Part shown: positions 10,107 through 19,879 of the stretch, piece after piece
Numbering within the stretch: the first letter of the stretch is position 1
Layout of the letters: every line of letters starts with the position of its first letter
Source of the DNA: Dyella lipolytica
GTDB taxonomy: Bacteria; Pseudomonadota; Gammaproteobacteria; Xanthomonadales; Rhodanobacteraceae
Direction: 5' to 3'
DNA: 64,000 bases
Assembly (NCBI RefSeq): GCF_030160075.1
Contig: NZ_BSNQ01000001.1
Location: forward strand, 62,001 to 126,000
Translations under genes and position numbers: made by a program
Notes under the pieces: model-generated
Seen by the model: the letters and a program-made list of their open reading frames with translations, nothing else
Database searches by the model: none
What the model was told of the DNA's origin: nothing

Positions 10107-10150
10107 AAGGGCCACTTTGCGGTAAATGCAGGGGGCCACCGCACCACGAG

Positions 10151-11602
10151 CTACCGATCCAAAAGCCGGGCTAGTCGATAAATGCCCTCATCGATGCGTC
10201 CCACGTCGATCATGCCCAGACCAAACGCCACGCCGTTCGATGCAGAAGGGTCCAAGGCACAGCTGGTCAAGGCTTCCAGCCGGATGCCCGCCGTTGCCGC
10301 GCGAGTCGTCAGCTCTACGGCATCTACGGAACCGGACAGACTCACCGCCAGATGCAGACCGGCGTCCGAGGGGTGCACATGCCATCGTCCGTCGCCGTGC
10401 CGCTTCAGCGCATCGAGCAAGGCATCGCGCCGCTCTGCGTAGATCTTCCGCATGTGGCGCACATGGCGCACCAGATGACCCTCGGCGATGAACGCCGCAA
10501 GCGCGTCCTGTGCCATCACGTTGCCATGCCAATCCGTCTGATACTTCGCGTTCGCGAGCGCCACGCGCAGCCACGAGGGCACGACCGCATAGCCAATGCG
10601 CAACGCCGGAAACAGACATTTGGAAAACGTACCGATATAGCAAACGGTGCTATCGCGATCCAACGTCTGCAGCGCATCCAACGGCCTGCCGCTGTAACGA
10701 AATTCGCTGTCGTAATCGTCTTCGATGATCACCGCGCCTCGCGATCGGGCAAAGTCCAGCAATGCGATGCGTCGGCGCGGTGACATCACGACGCCGAGCG
10801 GAAATTGATGCGATGGCGTGACGTAGATGACATTCGCGTTATCGGGCAGCTTGTCCACGACCAGCCCTTCTTCGTCCACCGGCACACCAACCACGTGGGC
10901 ACCGGCGGCTCTGAAGACTTCCTGCAACGGCGGATATCCCGGATCCTCCACCGCGAGCACGGTGCGACCGGGCGTTACCAGCACACGCGCCAACAAATCG
11001 AATGCCTGCTGCGCGCCATTGGTGACGATCACGTCATCCCGCTCGCACGCCACGGCTCGTGCAAACGAAATGTGGCTGGCGATGGCTTCGCGCAGCGCAG
11101 GACTGCCTTGCGGGTGGCCGTACAGCGGAGCCGCCTTGGAGAAGTTGCGCAATGCGCGTGCCGAGAGGCGTCGCCACACGTCGTAAGGAAACGGACGGCT
11201 ATCGGGAATGCCAAGGCGAAAATCGTACGTAAACACGCCGAGCTGCATCGCCTCCGGCATGGCGTCGACCTGACGCCAGTACAGCGCCAGTCGACGTTCG
11301 TCACGATCCGCCGCTGTCTTCGTCGGAACGATCTGCCGCCGCGAGGCGAGATCGGCCACGAAATTGCCGGCACCGCGACGGGCCTCGATGTAGCCCTCGC
11401 TGAGCAACAAATCGTAGGCCGCCACGACGGTGTTACGAGATACGCCCAGGGCATCCGCCAATGCTCGCGTTGCCGGCAGCCGCAGGCCGGCCTTGAGCCG
11501 CCCATCCAGGATGGCCGCATGCAATTGGCCATGCAGCGCCGCCAGCCGTTGGCGGGAGCCGCGTTCGGGCAGATCCAGCGGGAACTCGAATGGGTGATCC
11601 AT
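10151..11602 (-). CDS. MocR/PdxR-type GntR transcription regulator with aminotransferase domain
   Basis: 483 residues. The N-terminal GntR winged helix (LPATRALADALGVSRNTVVAAYDLL) is fused to a PLP-dependent fold-type I aminotransferase-like domain with VTNGAQQAFDLLARVL, EDDYDSEFRYSGRP and the likely PLP lysine Lys328 in GTFSKCLFPALRIGY. MocR regulators sense PLP or amino compounds and often control a divergent gene. Here the divergent neighbour is the glutathione transferase at 11743, followed by an EamA exporter, which are the probable targets (inference). Confidence 0.92.
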   Translation of the reverse strand: MDHPFEFPLDLPERGSRQRLAALHGQLHAAILDGRLKAGLRLPATRALADALGVSRNTVVAAYDLLLSEGYIEARRGAGNFVADLASRRQIVPTKTAADRDERRLALYWRQVDAMPEAMQLGVFTYDFRLGIPDSRPFPYDVWRRLSARALRNFSKAAPLYGHPQGSPALREAIASHISFARAVACERDDVIVTNGAQQAFDLLARVLVTPGRTVLAVEDPGYPPLQEVFRAAGAHVVGVPVDEEGLVVDKLPDNANVIYVTPSHQFPLGVVMSPRRRIALLDFARSRGAVIIEDDYDSEFRYSGRPLDALQTLDRDSTVCYIGTFSKCLFPALRIGYAVVPSWLRVALANAKYQTDWHGNVMAQDALAAFIAEGHLVRHVRHMRKIYAERRDALLDALKRHGDGRWHVHPSDAGLHLAVSLSGSVDAVELTTRAATAGIRLEALTSCALDPSASNGVAFGLGMIDVGRIDEGIYRLARLLDR

Positions 11603-11621
11603 GCGTCGCTCTGCCGAAAAC

Positions 11622-11656
11622 TGGACCTATAGATTTGCCCCAATGTGGTTCTTTTG
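11622..11656. promoter_or_regulatory. Candidate MocR operator (direct repeat TGGACCTAT / TGGTTCTTT)
   Basis: In the 140-bp divergent region, TGGACCTAT at 11622 and TGGTTCTTT at 11646 are related direct repeats 24 bases apart. Two spaced direct repeats next to the regulator gene is the arrangement seen for other MocR proteins. Assignment is by inspection only. Confidence 0.35.
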
Positions 11657-11742
11657 CAAGACCAGAGCACACCCTAGGCTGTCATCAGCGCCAAGACAAT
11701 GAAACCTTGGTACCCGACACACCGAATACGAGATGCCACGTC

Positions 11743-12450
11743 ATGATCGACCTGTATTTCGCCGCCACCCCGAACGGCCTCAAGGCCAAGCTCTTTTTCG
11801 AAGAAGCGCAGCTTCCTTATCGCCTCATGCCGGTGAGCTTGAGCAAAGGCGAGCAATTTCAACCGGACTTCCTTGCCATTTCGCCGAACAACAAAATTCC
11901 AGCGATAGTCGACCATCAGCCACTGGGCGGCGGTGCGCCGGTGGCGTTGTTCGAATCGGGCGCGATTCTGCTCTATCTCGCCGAGAAGATCAGTCGCTTC
12001 ATCCCGACCGAGATACACGGTCGCACCGAAGTACTGCAATGGCTGTTCTGGCAGATGTCGGGGCTTGGTCCGATGGCCGGACAAATCGGCCACTTCAATG
12101 TGTATGCGCCGGAGCAAGTGCCTTATGCGATCGAGCGCTACACGCGGGAAACTCATCGCTTGTACGGCGTGCTCGACCGCCGACTGGCCGATCGTTCCTT
12201 TATCGCAGGCGAGTTCTCGATTGCAGACATCGCTTGTTATCCGTGGATCGTGCCGCACGAAGCACATGGTCAGAATCTGGACGATTTTCCGAACCTGAAG
12301 CGCTGGTTCGATGCCATCGCCGCCCGCCCCGCCACCGTGCGCACGTACGAAGGCGTGGACAACGTATATGCGCCGAAGAAGCACTCACCCCTTTCCGAGG
12401 AAGAACGGCGCGTGCTGTTTGGGCAAGGCGCCAACCCCGTCACGCGTTGA
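11743..12450 (+). CDS. Glutathione S-transferase, YfcG/Ure2p-like (nu class)
   Basis: 235 residues with an N-terminal thioredoxin-like domain (YFAATPNGLKAKLFFEEA, NNKIPAIVD, ALFESGAILLYLAEK) and an all-helical C-terminal domain (FIAGEFSIADIACYPWI, FPNLKRWFDAI). The TPNG motif at the glutathione end is characteristic of the YfcG group, which has disulfide reductase as well as conjugation activity. The ATG at 11743 matches the family start; a longer in-frame extension runs back into the MocR promoter and is rejected. Divergent from the MocR gene. Confidence 0.88.
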   Translation: MIDLYFAATPNGLKAKLFFEEAQLPYRLMPVSLSKGEQFQPDFLAISPNNKIPAIVDHQPLGGGAPVALFESGAILLYLAEKISRFIPTEIHGRTEVLQWLFWQMSGLGPMAGQIGHFNVYAPEQVPYAIERYTRETHRLYGVLDRRLADRSFIAGEFSIADIACYPWIVPHEAHGQNLDDFPNLKRWFDAIAARPATVRTYEGVDNVYAPKKHSPLSEEERRVLFGQGANPVTR

Positions 12451-12531
12451 ACCGACGCCCCGAGACTGCTGACACGTTCTGACACCACACGAGATTATGT
12501 TGATTTACCCCATGCCAATGAGCTCATCGTC

Positions 12532-13446
12532 ATGAAAAAGTCCGACATCGCCGCGCTGCTGTTGCTGGGTGCTATATGGGGCGCGTCGTTCCTCTTTATG
12601 CGCATGGGCGCCAACGAGTTCGGTGGCATGGCGCTGGCCGGTATGCGGGCGATTGGCGCGGCGATCTGCTCGATCCCTTTGCTCGCTTCGCGCGAACGTC
12701 TGGCGGAACTCAAGGCGAACTGGCTGGCTGTCTCCGTGATCGGCCTCGCCAATTCAGCGCTGCCGTTCGTGCTGTTTTCCTATGCGGCGCAGAGTCTGCC
12801 GGCCGGTCTGTCGGCGATCTTCGACGCGATCGCGCCTTTGCTTGTGGCCGCATCCGGCTGGTTGTGGCTGGGCGAGAAACTCGACGCGCCACGCACCAGC
12901 GGCCTGATCATCGGCCTCGCCGGCGTCGTGTGGTTGATCGGCGGAACCATGGGCTTTGGCCATGCCGGCACATCGACCGGTTGGGCGATGGCAGCCTGCG
13001 TCGGTGCCAACGTCTGCTACACCTTCGGCGCGCATTACAGCCATCGACGCATGCGGAGCATCTCGCCGCTGACGGTAGCCATCGGCAGTCAGGTGGCCGC
13101 CGCCGTGATGTTGCTTCCTTTCACGGTGTGGCTGTGGCCGGCAAGGATGCCGGGCACCCAGGCCTGGGTCGCCATGTTCGGTTTGGCGGCGGCCTGCACG
13201 ACGCTCGCCTACGTGCTGTTCTATGGGCTGTTGGCGCGCATCGGCTCGGCGCGGGCGATGGCAGTGCTGTACCTCATCCCGGTGTTCGGCGTGCTATGGG
13301 GCGCGCTGTTCCTGAGCGAGGCGATTACGCTCGCGATGGCGGGTGGCTGTGTGGTCATCCTGCTGGGAATTGCACTGACGACTGGCATGCTGCGGCCCGG
13401 ATCATCGACCCCAACCGAGCCCCTTGAACAACCGGAAAACGCATAA
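12532..13446 (+). CDS. EamA-family (DMT) inner-membrane transporter
   Basis: 304 residues with about ten hydrophobic helices forming two EamA repeats. The first repeat opens AALLLLGAIWGASFLFMRMG and the second contains ATTLAYVLFYGLLARIGSARA-like sequence ending in VLYLIPVFGVLWGALFLSE. Family members export amino acids, metabolites or drugs; the substrate is unknown. It follows the glutathione transferase gene by 81 bases and may belong to the MocR-controlled unit. Confidence 0.87.
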   Translation: MKKSDIAALLLLGAIWGASFLFMRMGANEFGGMALAGMRAIGAAICSIPLLASRERLAELKANWLAVSVIGLANSALPFVLFSYAAQSLPAGLSAIFDAIAPLLVAASGWLWLGEKLDAPRTSGLIIGLAGVVWLIGGTMGFGHAGTSTGWAMAACVGANVCYTFGAHYSHRRMRSISPLTVAIGSQVAAAVMLLPFTVWLWPARMPGTQAWVAMFGLAAACTTLAYVLFYGLLARIGSARAMAVLYLIPVFGVLWGALFLSEAITLAMAGGCVVILLGIALTTGMLRPGSSTPTEPLEQPENA

Positions 13447-13532
13447 GAACGCATTTTTCGGGCCCCGACTGAAAGCTGAGTCATAATCTTCACTATTCGC
13501 GCCATGGCGCGATTCAAGATGTTGGAGTTCCA

Positions 13533-15698
13533 ATGCGTTCGATCTTTCACGTCCGCGTAGCCACGCGCCTGTTGATCCTTGCCGCGCTACTACTTGGATC
13601 CGCCTTCTCCGCATTTGCGCAGGATGACAGCAACCTCCTGCCGGTCACCGAAGCCTACAAACTTACCGCCGACGCCAGCACGCCCGGCGTGGTGAAACTG
13701 CACTGGACGATTGCGCAGGACTATTACCTTTATCGCGGGCGCATGAACTTCAAGGGCGGCGACGGCGTCACCTTGGGCACGGCGCAGCTCCCCGATGGCG
13801 AGAAGCACGTCGATCAATACCTCGGCCCGGTCGAGACATATCACCACGGCGTGGACGCCACCATTCCCTACACGCTGGCGCCCGGCGCGGCGCGGCTTAC
13901 GTTGAGCGTGCGCTATCAGGGTTGCCACGAAACCGATCCGAAGATCTGCTATCCGCCGCATACCGAGCAGCTGGATCTGCCGGTGCCCACGGCCTCCAAC
14001 CCGACCAACAAGCTAAGTACGTTGCTCGACGCGGGTCCGCACATGGCACTGGCCGGCAGCAACGCGGCGGCGCTGCCTGCGGAGCAGGCGTTCCATTTCG
14101 ATGCCATTGCCCAAGATCCGCACCACCTGTTGCTACGCTGGACGATGCCCGAGGGCTACTACCTCTATCGCGACCAGACCACGCTATCGCTAAAGGATGC
14201 GCCATCACTCTCGCTGACGCCGGCATGGCCGGCGGGCACGATGCATCGCGATGCACATTTCGGCAACACGACGGTGTACTTCGACGAGCTGACCTTGCCG
14301 GTGACGGTGAACGGCGACGTGTCTGCTCTGAAGTCGCTCGACCTCGTCGCCAGCTTTCAGGGGTGCCAGGACGGCGGCCTGTGTTATCCGCTGATGACGC
14401 GCGAAGCGAGCATCGCGTTGTCCGGTGGCAGTGCCGCTATAGGTGAGGTCACTCAAGACCCCGCTCCGCAAATGCCGCCGGCTGATGCCAAGAGCAGCTC
14501 GCCCCATGTGAGCCTTTGGTACGCGCTGTTGCTCGCCTTGGGCGGCGGCCTTGTGTTGAACCTGATGCCATGCGTATTGCCGGTGCTGTCGATCAAAGCA
14601 GTCAGCGTGCTGGAAAGCGGTGAGAATCCCGCGCGCCGTCGGTCGCACGCGGTGATGTACACCGCCGGCGTGCTGGTGAGCTTCGTCGCGTTAGGTTTGG
14701 CGATCATCGCCTTGAAGACCGCGTGGGGCGCGCAGCTGCAAAACCCACTGGTCGTAGCTGGTTTGTCGTTGGTCATGCTCGCTGTGGCTCTGTCGATGTC
14801 GGGTGTCGTGCAGTTCGGCGCATCGCTGGGCAACACCGGCAGCTCGCTGGCGAATCGCTCCGGCGCTGCCGGCGATTTCTTCACCGGCGTGCTTGCCGTA
14901 GTGGTAGCCAGTCCGTGCACTGCGCCGTTTATGGGCAGCGCGCTGGCCTACGCATTGGTCGCTCCGACGTTGAGCGCTATGTCGGTATTCGTGGCGCTGG
15001 GGTTGGGTCTGGCCTTGCCGTTTCTTGCCATCGGCTTTGTGCCGGCGCTGTCGCGCTGGTTGCCGCGGCCCGGTCGCTGGATGGAAACGCTGAAAGAGGT
15101 GCTGGCATTCCCGATGTATCTGACCGCCGTGTGGCTGGCATGGGTGCTTGCCCATCAGCGCGGCGCCGATGCCGTTGGCTTACTGTTAGTGGCCGCCGTG
15201 TTGTTAGCGATGACGCTGTGGTGGTTTGAACGCAGTCGCGGGCGCGGACCATTCGCTCATGTGCTGGTCGCATTGCTGGCGCTGATTACCGCAGTGCCTC
15301 TCTATTACCTCGCTACCCTGCCAGCTGCTGCACAGGTCGCTGGCAACATCGATGGCACCGTCGCGTATTCACCGGAAAAACTCGCCGAGCTGCGCCAGGC
15401 CGGCACGCCGGTGTTCGTGGACATGACCGCCGACTGGTGCGTGACCTGCAAGGCGAACGAGCATGCAGTGCTCGATGGCGAGGATTTCCAGGCCCTGCTC
15501 AAGCGCACCGGCACGGTCTATATGAAAGGCGATTGGACCGACGTGAACCCCACCATCTCCGCCTTCCTGCAGCAATATCATTCGCCGGGCGTACCTTTAT
15601 ATGTAGTGTTCCCGAAAGACGGTGGACCCGGGCGTCAGCTGCCGACGGTACTGACCTCCTCGCTGGTAGCGCAGGCGCTGACCGAGGCGGCGAAGTGA
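13533..15698 (+). CDS. dsbD: Thiol:disulfide interchange protein DsbD with two N-terminal alpha domains
   Basis: Inner-membrane electron relay of 721 residues that carries reducing power from thioredoxin to the periplasm. It has a signal peptide ending at FAQDD, then two consecutive DsbD-alpha domains with cysteine pairs YQGCHETDPKICYPP (near 130) and FQGCQDGGLCYPL (near 277). The eight-helix beta domain has LNLMPCVLPVLSIKA (near 350) and VVASPCTAPFMGSALAYAL. The C-terminal thioredoxin gamma domain has ADWCVTCKANE (near 635). E. coli DsbD is about 565 residues with one alpha domain; the duplication accounts for the extra length. TTGGAG precedes the ATG. It is followed by a tlpA-like gene. Confidence 0.95.
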   Translation: MRSIFHVRVATRLLILAALLLGSAFSAFAQDDSNLLPVTEAYKLTADASTPGVVKLHWTIAQDYYLYRGRMNFKGGDGVTLGTAQLPDGEKHVDQYLGPVETYHHGVDATIPYTLAPGAARLTLSVRYQGCHETDPKICYPPHTEQLDLPVPTASNPTNKLSTLLDAGPHMALAGSNAAALPAEQAFHFDAIAQDPHHLLLRWTMPEGYYLYRDQTTLSLKDAPSLSLTPAWPAGTMHRDAHFGNTTVYFDELTLPVTVNGDVSALKSLDLVASFQGCQDGGLCYPLMTREASIALSGGSAAIGEVTQDPAPQMPPADAKSSSPHVSLWYALLLALGGGLVLNLMPCVLPVLSIKAVSVLESGENPARRRSHAVMYTAGVLVSFVALGLAIIALKTAWGAQLQNPLVVAGLSLVMLAVALSMSGVVQFGASLGNTGSSLANRSGAAGDFFTGVLAVVVASPCTAPFMGSALAYALVAPTLSAMSVFVALGLGLALPFLAIGFVPALSRWLPRPGRWMETLKEVLAFPMYLTAVWLAWVLAHQRGADAVGLLLVAAVLLAMTLWWFERSRGRGPFAHVLVALLALITAVPLYYLATLPAAAQVAGNIDGTVAYSPEKLAELRQAGTPVFVDMTADWCVTCKANEHAVLDGEDFQALLKRTGTVYMKGDWTDVNPTISAFLQQYHSPGVPLYVVFPKDGGPGRQLPTVLTSSLVAQALTEAAK

Positions 15699-15714
15699 CG
15701 GTTCGGGAAGAGGC

Positions 15715-16260
15715 ATGCTGAGCCGAAGCAATGTGGTCATTCTTGGCCTGGCTGTCGCAGCCGCTGTCGCTGGCGGTTGGCTGCAGCACGAAAGCCAGGT
15801 GGCGCATGTGCCTGCGGGCGTCCATGTAGCGAACGTCGGCGATCTTTCCCCGGATCTGGCCCTGATTGATCTCAATGGCCGGGAACATCGGCTATCTGAC
15901 TTCCACGGCAAGCGCGTCCTGCTCAACTTCTGGGCCAGCTGGTGCGTACCCTGCCTGGCCGAGATGCCGGTTTTAAATGCCGCGCAGCATAAGTTCGGCG
16001 ATCAGGGGGCGATCGTGCTGGGTATAGCGATGGACGAGCCTGCCCGCGTGCATGCCTTCCTCACTGCCCACCCGATCGATTACCCGATCCTGATCGGCCA
16101 GCTGGCCTCCCCCAGCACCTCGCTGCGTTTCGGCGATATCGACGAGGTGCTTCCCTTTAGCGTGCTGCTGGACGGTAGTGGCCGCGTCATGGCGATTCAC
16201 CGCGGGCCGCTCGACGCCGGTCAGCTGGCTAACTGGCTGTCGCCGACAACCGCGCCCTGA
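15715..16260 (+). CDS. Membrane-anchored TlpA/ResA-like thioredoxin
   Basis: 181 residues with an N-terminal membrane anchor (NVVILGLAVAAAVAGGWL) and one thioredoxin-like domain facing the periplasm. The active site is NFWASWCVPCLAEMP, followed by a cis-Pro region near DEVLPFSVLLD. It starts 16 bases after dsbD and is probably co-transcribed, so DsbD is the likely reductant (inference from context). Candidate roles are cytochrome c maturation or repair of periplasmic thiols. Confidence 0.88.
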   Translation: MLSRSNVVILGLAVAAAVAGGWLQHESQVAHVPAGVHVANVGDLSPDLALIDLNGREHRLSDFHGKRVLLNFWASWCVPCLAEMPVLNAAQHKFGDQGAIVLGIAMDEPARVHAFLTAHPIDYPILIGQLASPSTSLRFGDIDEVLPFSVLLDGSGRVMAIHRGPLDAGQLANWLSPTTAP

Positions 16261-16407
16261 TGCGGTTTCTAGTCAACATACGATCACGCACGGTTTGACG
16301 CGCACTTCTCCTTCAAACATCGCCGATCTGCGCCGAACTAGACAACATTCTCGGCAACGCGCACACTGCGCGGATTCCGGAGCAACCGGGGGCTGCCTGG
16401 GGCCTAC

Positions 16408-16860
16408 ATGGCGAAGCTGCTGGTCCTGCATGGACCCAACCTCAACCTGCTCGGCGCGCGCGAACCGGACATCTATGGCCGGGAGACGCTGGCCGATATC
16501 AACAACCGGCTGGCGCAGCGTGCGCAGGCCGTGGGGCATGAGCTGGCCTGGTACCAGTCCAATGCCGAGCACGAACTGATCGGTCGCATCCACCAGGCTC
16601 GCGACGAACAGATCGCCTTCATCCTGATCAACCCCGGCGCATTCACACACACCAGCGTGGCTTTGCGCGACGCCCTGGCCGCGGTGGCGATCCCGTTTAT
16701 CGAGGTGCACATGAGCAACGTGCACGCCCGCGAGCCGTTCCGGCACCACTCCTACCTGTCGGACCTGGCGGTAGGCGTGATCTGCGGTTTCGGCAGCGAC
16801 AGCTACCGCCTGGCACTGGATGCCGCGGCAGCCAAGCTCGAGGCGAAGCCTGCCGGCTAG
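16408..16860 (+). CDS. aroQ: 3-Dehydroquinate dehydratase, type II
   Basis: Shikimate-pathway enzyme of 150 residues that converts 3-dehydroquinate to 3-dehydroshikimate; active as a dodecamer. It begins [20 protein letters not shown] with catalytic Tyr23 in DIYGRET, and has [17 protein letters not shown] and [18 protein letters not shown] with the catalytic His. The length is normal. It lies just upstream of accBC, a placement common in gammaproteobacteria. Confidence 0.97.
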   Translation: MAKLLVLHGPNLNLLGAREPDIYGRETLADINNRLAQRAQAVGHELAWYQSNAEHELIGRIHQARDEQIAFILINPGAFTHTSVALRDALAAVAIPFIEVHMSNVHAREPFRHHSYLSDLAVGVICGFGSDSYRLALDAAAAKLEAKPAG

Positions 16861-16945
16861 GCCCACATACCGTTTCCTTTCACGTCATTCCATTCATTTT
16901 CAGGCCGCCAAACTGCGGCCCCCAGACCCTAAGAAGGCAAGCCCG

Positions 16946-17401
16946 ATGGATCTGCGCAAGATCAAAAAACTGATCGACCTGCTCGAGGAGTCCAACCTCG
17001 CCGAACTGGAAATCAAAGAGGGCGAGGAAGTCGTCCGCCTGTCGCGCGTCCCCAAGGGTGGCGTTGCAGTCGCCGCTGCGCCCGTCATGCACGCACCGGC
17101 CCCGGTCGCTGCCGCACCGGTCGCCCAGGCCGCCACCGCAGAAGCTGCCGCCAACGCTCTCCCGGCCGGCCACGTGGTCAAGGCGCCGATGGTGGGCACG
17201 TTCTACGCCTCGTCCACGCCGGGCGCTCCGGCGTTCGTAAAGGTGGGCCAACAGGTGAAAGCCGGCGAGACGCTGGGCATCATCGAGGCGATGAAGATGT
17301 TCAATCAGATCGAAGCCGATGTCGCCGGCACCGTGCAAGCCATCCTGGTCGATAACGGCCAGCCGGTCGAATTCGATCAACCCATGTTCGTGATCGCCTG
17401 A
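16946..17401 (+). CDS. accB: Biotin carboxyl carrier protein of acetyl-CoA carboxylase
   Basis: 151 residues. The N-terminal part ([17 protein letters not shown]) is followed by an Ala/Pro-rich linker (about 40-75) and the biotinyl domain, with the biotinylated lysine Lys117 in [14 protein letters not shown]. The ATG at 16946 fits the family start; the in-frame extension to 16820 overlaps aroQ and is rejected. It is 15 bases from accC and forms the usual accBC operon for malonyl-CoA synthesis. Confidence 0.97.
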   Translation: MDLRKIKKLIDLLEESNLAELEIKEGEEVVRLSRVPKGGVAVAAAPVMHAPAPVAAAPVAQAATAEAAANALPAGHVVKAPMVGTFYASSTPGAPAFVKVGQQVKAGETLGIIEAMKMFNQIEADVAGTVQAILVDNGQPVEFDQPMFVIA

Positions 17402-17415
17402 GCGACCTGACGATT

Positions 17416-18789
17416 ATGCAAAAGCTCGAAAAGGTCGTTATCGCCAACCGCGGCGAAATCGCGCTGCGTGTGCTGCGTGCCTGCCACAGTCTTGGCATCA
17501 AGACCGTGGCCGTGCACTCCACCGCAGATCGCAACCTCAAGCACGTGGGTCTGGCGGACGAAGCGATCTGCATCGGCCCCGCGCCATCGGTCGATAGTTA
17601 TCTCAATATTCCGCGCATCATTGCAGCGGCCGAGATCACCGACGCGAATGCGATCCACCCCGGCTACGGCTTCCTGTCCGAGCGCGCGGATTTCGCCGAG
17701 CAAGTGGAGCAATCCGGCTTCATCTTTATCGGGCCGACGGCCAGCGTGATTCGCCTGATGGGCGACAAAGTCGAGGCGATCCGCGCGATGAAATCCGCCG
17801 GCGTGCCGTGCGTGCCCGGTTCGGGCGGTCCGCTCGGCGACAACATCGAAGAAAACGTGCGCATTGCACGCGAGATCGGTTACCCGGTGATCATCAAGGC
17901 TGCCGGCGGCGGCGGCGGTCGCGGCATGCGCGTGGTGCGCACCGAGGCGCATCTTGGCAACGCCGTCACCATGACCAAGCAGGAGGCCAAGGCGGCCTTC
18001 GGCAACGATCAGGTGTACATGGAGAAATTCCTGGAGAATCCGCGACACGTGGAAATCCAGGTGCTGGCCGACGGTCAGGGCAATGCCATCCATCTGGGCG
18101 AACGCGATTGCTCGATGCAGCGCCGCCATCAAAAGGTCGTCGAAGAAGCACCGGCGCCGGGCATCACGCCGGAACTGCGTGCACAGATCGGCAAGGTGTG
18201 CGTGGATGCCTGCTTGCGCATCGGCTATCGCGGCGCCGGCACGTTCGAGTTCCTGTTCGAAAACGGCCATTTCTACTTCATCGAAATGAACACGCGTATC
18301 CAGGTAGAGCATCCGGTGACGGAGTGGATCACCGGAGTGGATCTGGTGCGCGAACAACTGCTGATCGCGTCCGGCGAAAAACTGTCGATCAAGCAGGAAG
18401 ACATCGTTATTCACGGTCATGCGATCGAATGTCGCATCAACGCCGAAGATCCCGACACCTTCATGCCCTCGCCCGGCACGGTGAAGCGCTTCGAAGCGCC
18501 GGGCGGACCCGGTGTGCGCGTAGACACGCACCTGTACGACGGCTACCGCATTCCACCGAACTACGATTCGATGATCGGCAAGCTGATCGTGCACGGCCCC
18601 GACCGTGAAACGGCGATTGCGCGCATGCGGCTGGCGCTCGCCGAGACGGTGATCGAAGGCGTGAAGTGCAATATCCCGCTACAGCAACGCATCATGGCCG
18701 ACGTCGGTTTCCAGCAGGGTGGACAGAACATCCACTACCTGGAAAAGCGTATGGCGGAAAGCAAGGAACATCCGCATAGCGGTCATTGA
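17416..18789 (+). CDS. accC: Biotin carboxylase subunit of acetyl-CoA carboxylase
   Basis: 457-residue ATP-grasp enzyme that carboxylates the biotin on AccB. It starts [20 protein letters not shown] and shows the glycine-rich ATP loop [16 protein letters not shown], the active-site block [20 protein letters not shown], and [15 protein letters not shown]. The length is about ten residues above the E. coli enzyme because of a short C-terminal tail. The second gene of accBC; a REP doublet follows its stop codon. Confidence 0.98.
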   Translation: MQKLEKVVIANRGEIALRVLRACHSLGIKTVAVHSTADRNLKHVGLADEAICIGPAPSVDSYLNIPRIIAAAEITDANAIHPGYGFLSERADFAEQVEQSGFIFIGPTASVIRLMGDKVEAIRAMKSAGVPCVPGSGGPLGDNIEENVRIAREIGYPVIIKAAGGGGGRGMRVVRTEAHLGNAVTMTKQEAKAAFGNDQVYMEKFLENPRHVEIQVLADGQGNAIHLGERDCSMQRRHQKVVEEAPAPGITPELRAQIGKVCVDACLRIGYRGAGTFEFLFENGHFYFIEMNTRIQVEHPVTEWITGVDLVREQLLIASGEKLSIKQEDIVIHGHAIECRINAEDPDTFMPSPGTVKRFEAPGGPGVRVDTHLYDGYRIPPNYDSMIGKLIVHGPDRETAIARMRLALAETVIEGVKCNIPLQQRIMADVGFQQGGQNIHYLEKRMAESKEHPHSGH

Positions 18790-18810
18790 GCATCGCTCTT
18801 TTGATTCTGC

Positions 18811-18942
18811 CTCCTCTCCCCTCCGGGGAGAGGATTGAGGTGAGGTGCCACGCTCGCGATTGAACTTCATCGAAGCATGCTTCGAGTGAACCGCATCGCA
18901 AGATTGTCCCCTCACCCTACCCTCTCCCCAAAGGGGAGAGGG
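18811..18942. repeat. REP doublet (REPIN-like) between accC and prmA
   Basis: Two REP-type hairpins in inverted orientation. The left end carries CCTCTCCCCTCCGGGGAGAG with GAGGTGAGG; the right end carries CCCCTCACC and CCTCTCCCCAAAGGGGAGAGG. They are separated by about 65 unique bases. The same G/C-rich core recurs at 19880, inside uvrD at 51274, and in part at 59403. Confidence 0.85.
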
Positions 18943-18980
18943 ACAATCATGGCAACCTTCCGCTTCATCACGGACCCACG

Positions 18981-19877
18981 ATGCCCTGGCTCGAACTCTC
19001 CCTGATCGCCCGCGCCGAACAGCAACCCCGCGTGGAAGAAGCACTGGACGATCTCGGTGCGCTGTCGATCACGCTGCAGGACGCCGACGCCGAAACACCG
19101 GACGAACAGGCGATCTTCGAGCCCGGCGTCGGCGAGCTGCCGCTGTGGCCCACGATTACCTTGAACGCGCTATTCGATGCAGGCACCGATCGAAGGGGGC
19201 TTATCGAGGCCCTGAGCGAACTGCTGCCCTGGCTGGAACCCGACCAGCTCACCTTCCGCGACGTCGCCGACGAAGACTGGGAGCGCGCCTGGATGGACCA
19301 GTTCAAGCCGATGCCGTTCGGGCGTCGACTGTGGATCTATCCGTGGAACATCGAGCCGCCGGAAGATGACAGCGTGATCGTACGGCTGGATCCCGGCCTC
19401 GCCTTCGGCAGCGGCACCCATCCGACCACCGCGTTATGCCTGGAATGGCTGGACAGCCTCGACCTCGCCGGCAAGCGCGTGATCGACTTCGGTTGCGGTT
19501 CCGGCATCCTTGCCATCGCGGCACTCAAGCTGGGTGCCGCGGCGGCTGTGGGTGTGGACAACGACCCTCAGGCGTTGACGGCATCGGCAGACAACGCCGA
19601 ACGCAACAACGTCGCGGATCGATTGGCCCTGTTTCTGCCCGAGGATTTCGCCGGCGAGCCGGCCGACGTCTTCGTCGCCAATATTCTCGCCGGCCCACTC
19701 GGCGAACTGGCTCCGACGTTTGCCGCAGCCGCGAAGCCCGGCGCACCCTTTGCGATTTCCGGCATCCTGCAAGGCCAGCAGGATGATCTGCTGGCACGTT
19801 ATGCCGAATGGTTCGATGCGTTGCGCGTGGATACACGCGAAGATTGGGTACGCATCAGCGGCCATCGCCGCAACTAA
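18981..19877 (+). CDS. prmA: Ribosomal protein L11 methyltransferase
   Basis: 298-residue SAM-dependent enzyme that trimethylates residues of ribosomal protein L11. The N-terminal L11-recognition domain (MPWLELSLIARAEQ, ERAWMDQFKPMPFG, LDPGLAFGSGTHPTT) precedes the Rossmann methyltransferase fold with motif I VIDFGCGSGILAIAALKLGA near 165-184 and FVANILAGPL. Length and order fit PrmA. The gene is framed on both sides by REP doublets but keeps the conserved accC-prmA-fis neighbourhood. Confidence 0.97.
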   Translation: MPWLELSLIARAEQQPRVEEALDDLGALSITLQDADAETPDEQAIFEPGVGELPLWPTITLNALFDAGTDRRGLIEALSELLPWLEPDQLTFRDVADEDWERAWMDQFKPMPFGRRLWIYPWNIEPPEDDSVIVRLDPGLAFGSGTHPTTALCLEWLDSLDLAGKRVIDFGCGSGILAIAALKLGAAAAVGVDNDPQALTASADNAERNNVADRLALFLPEDFAGEPADVFVANILAGPLGELAPTFAAAAKPGAPFAISGILQGQQDDLLARYAEWFDALRVDTREDWVRISGHRRN

Positions 19878-19879
19878 CT

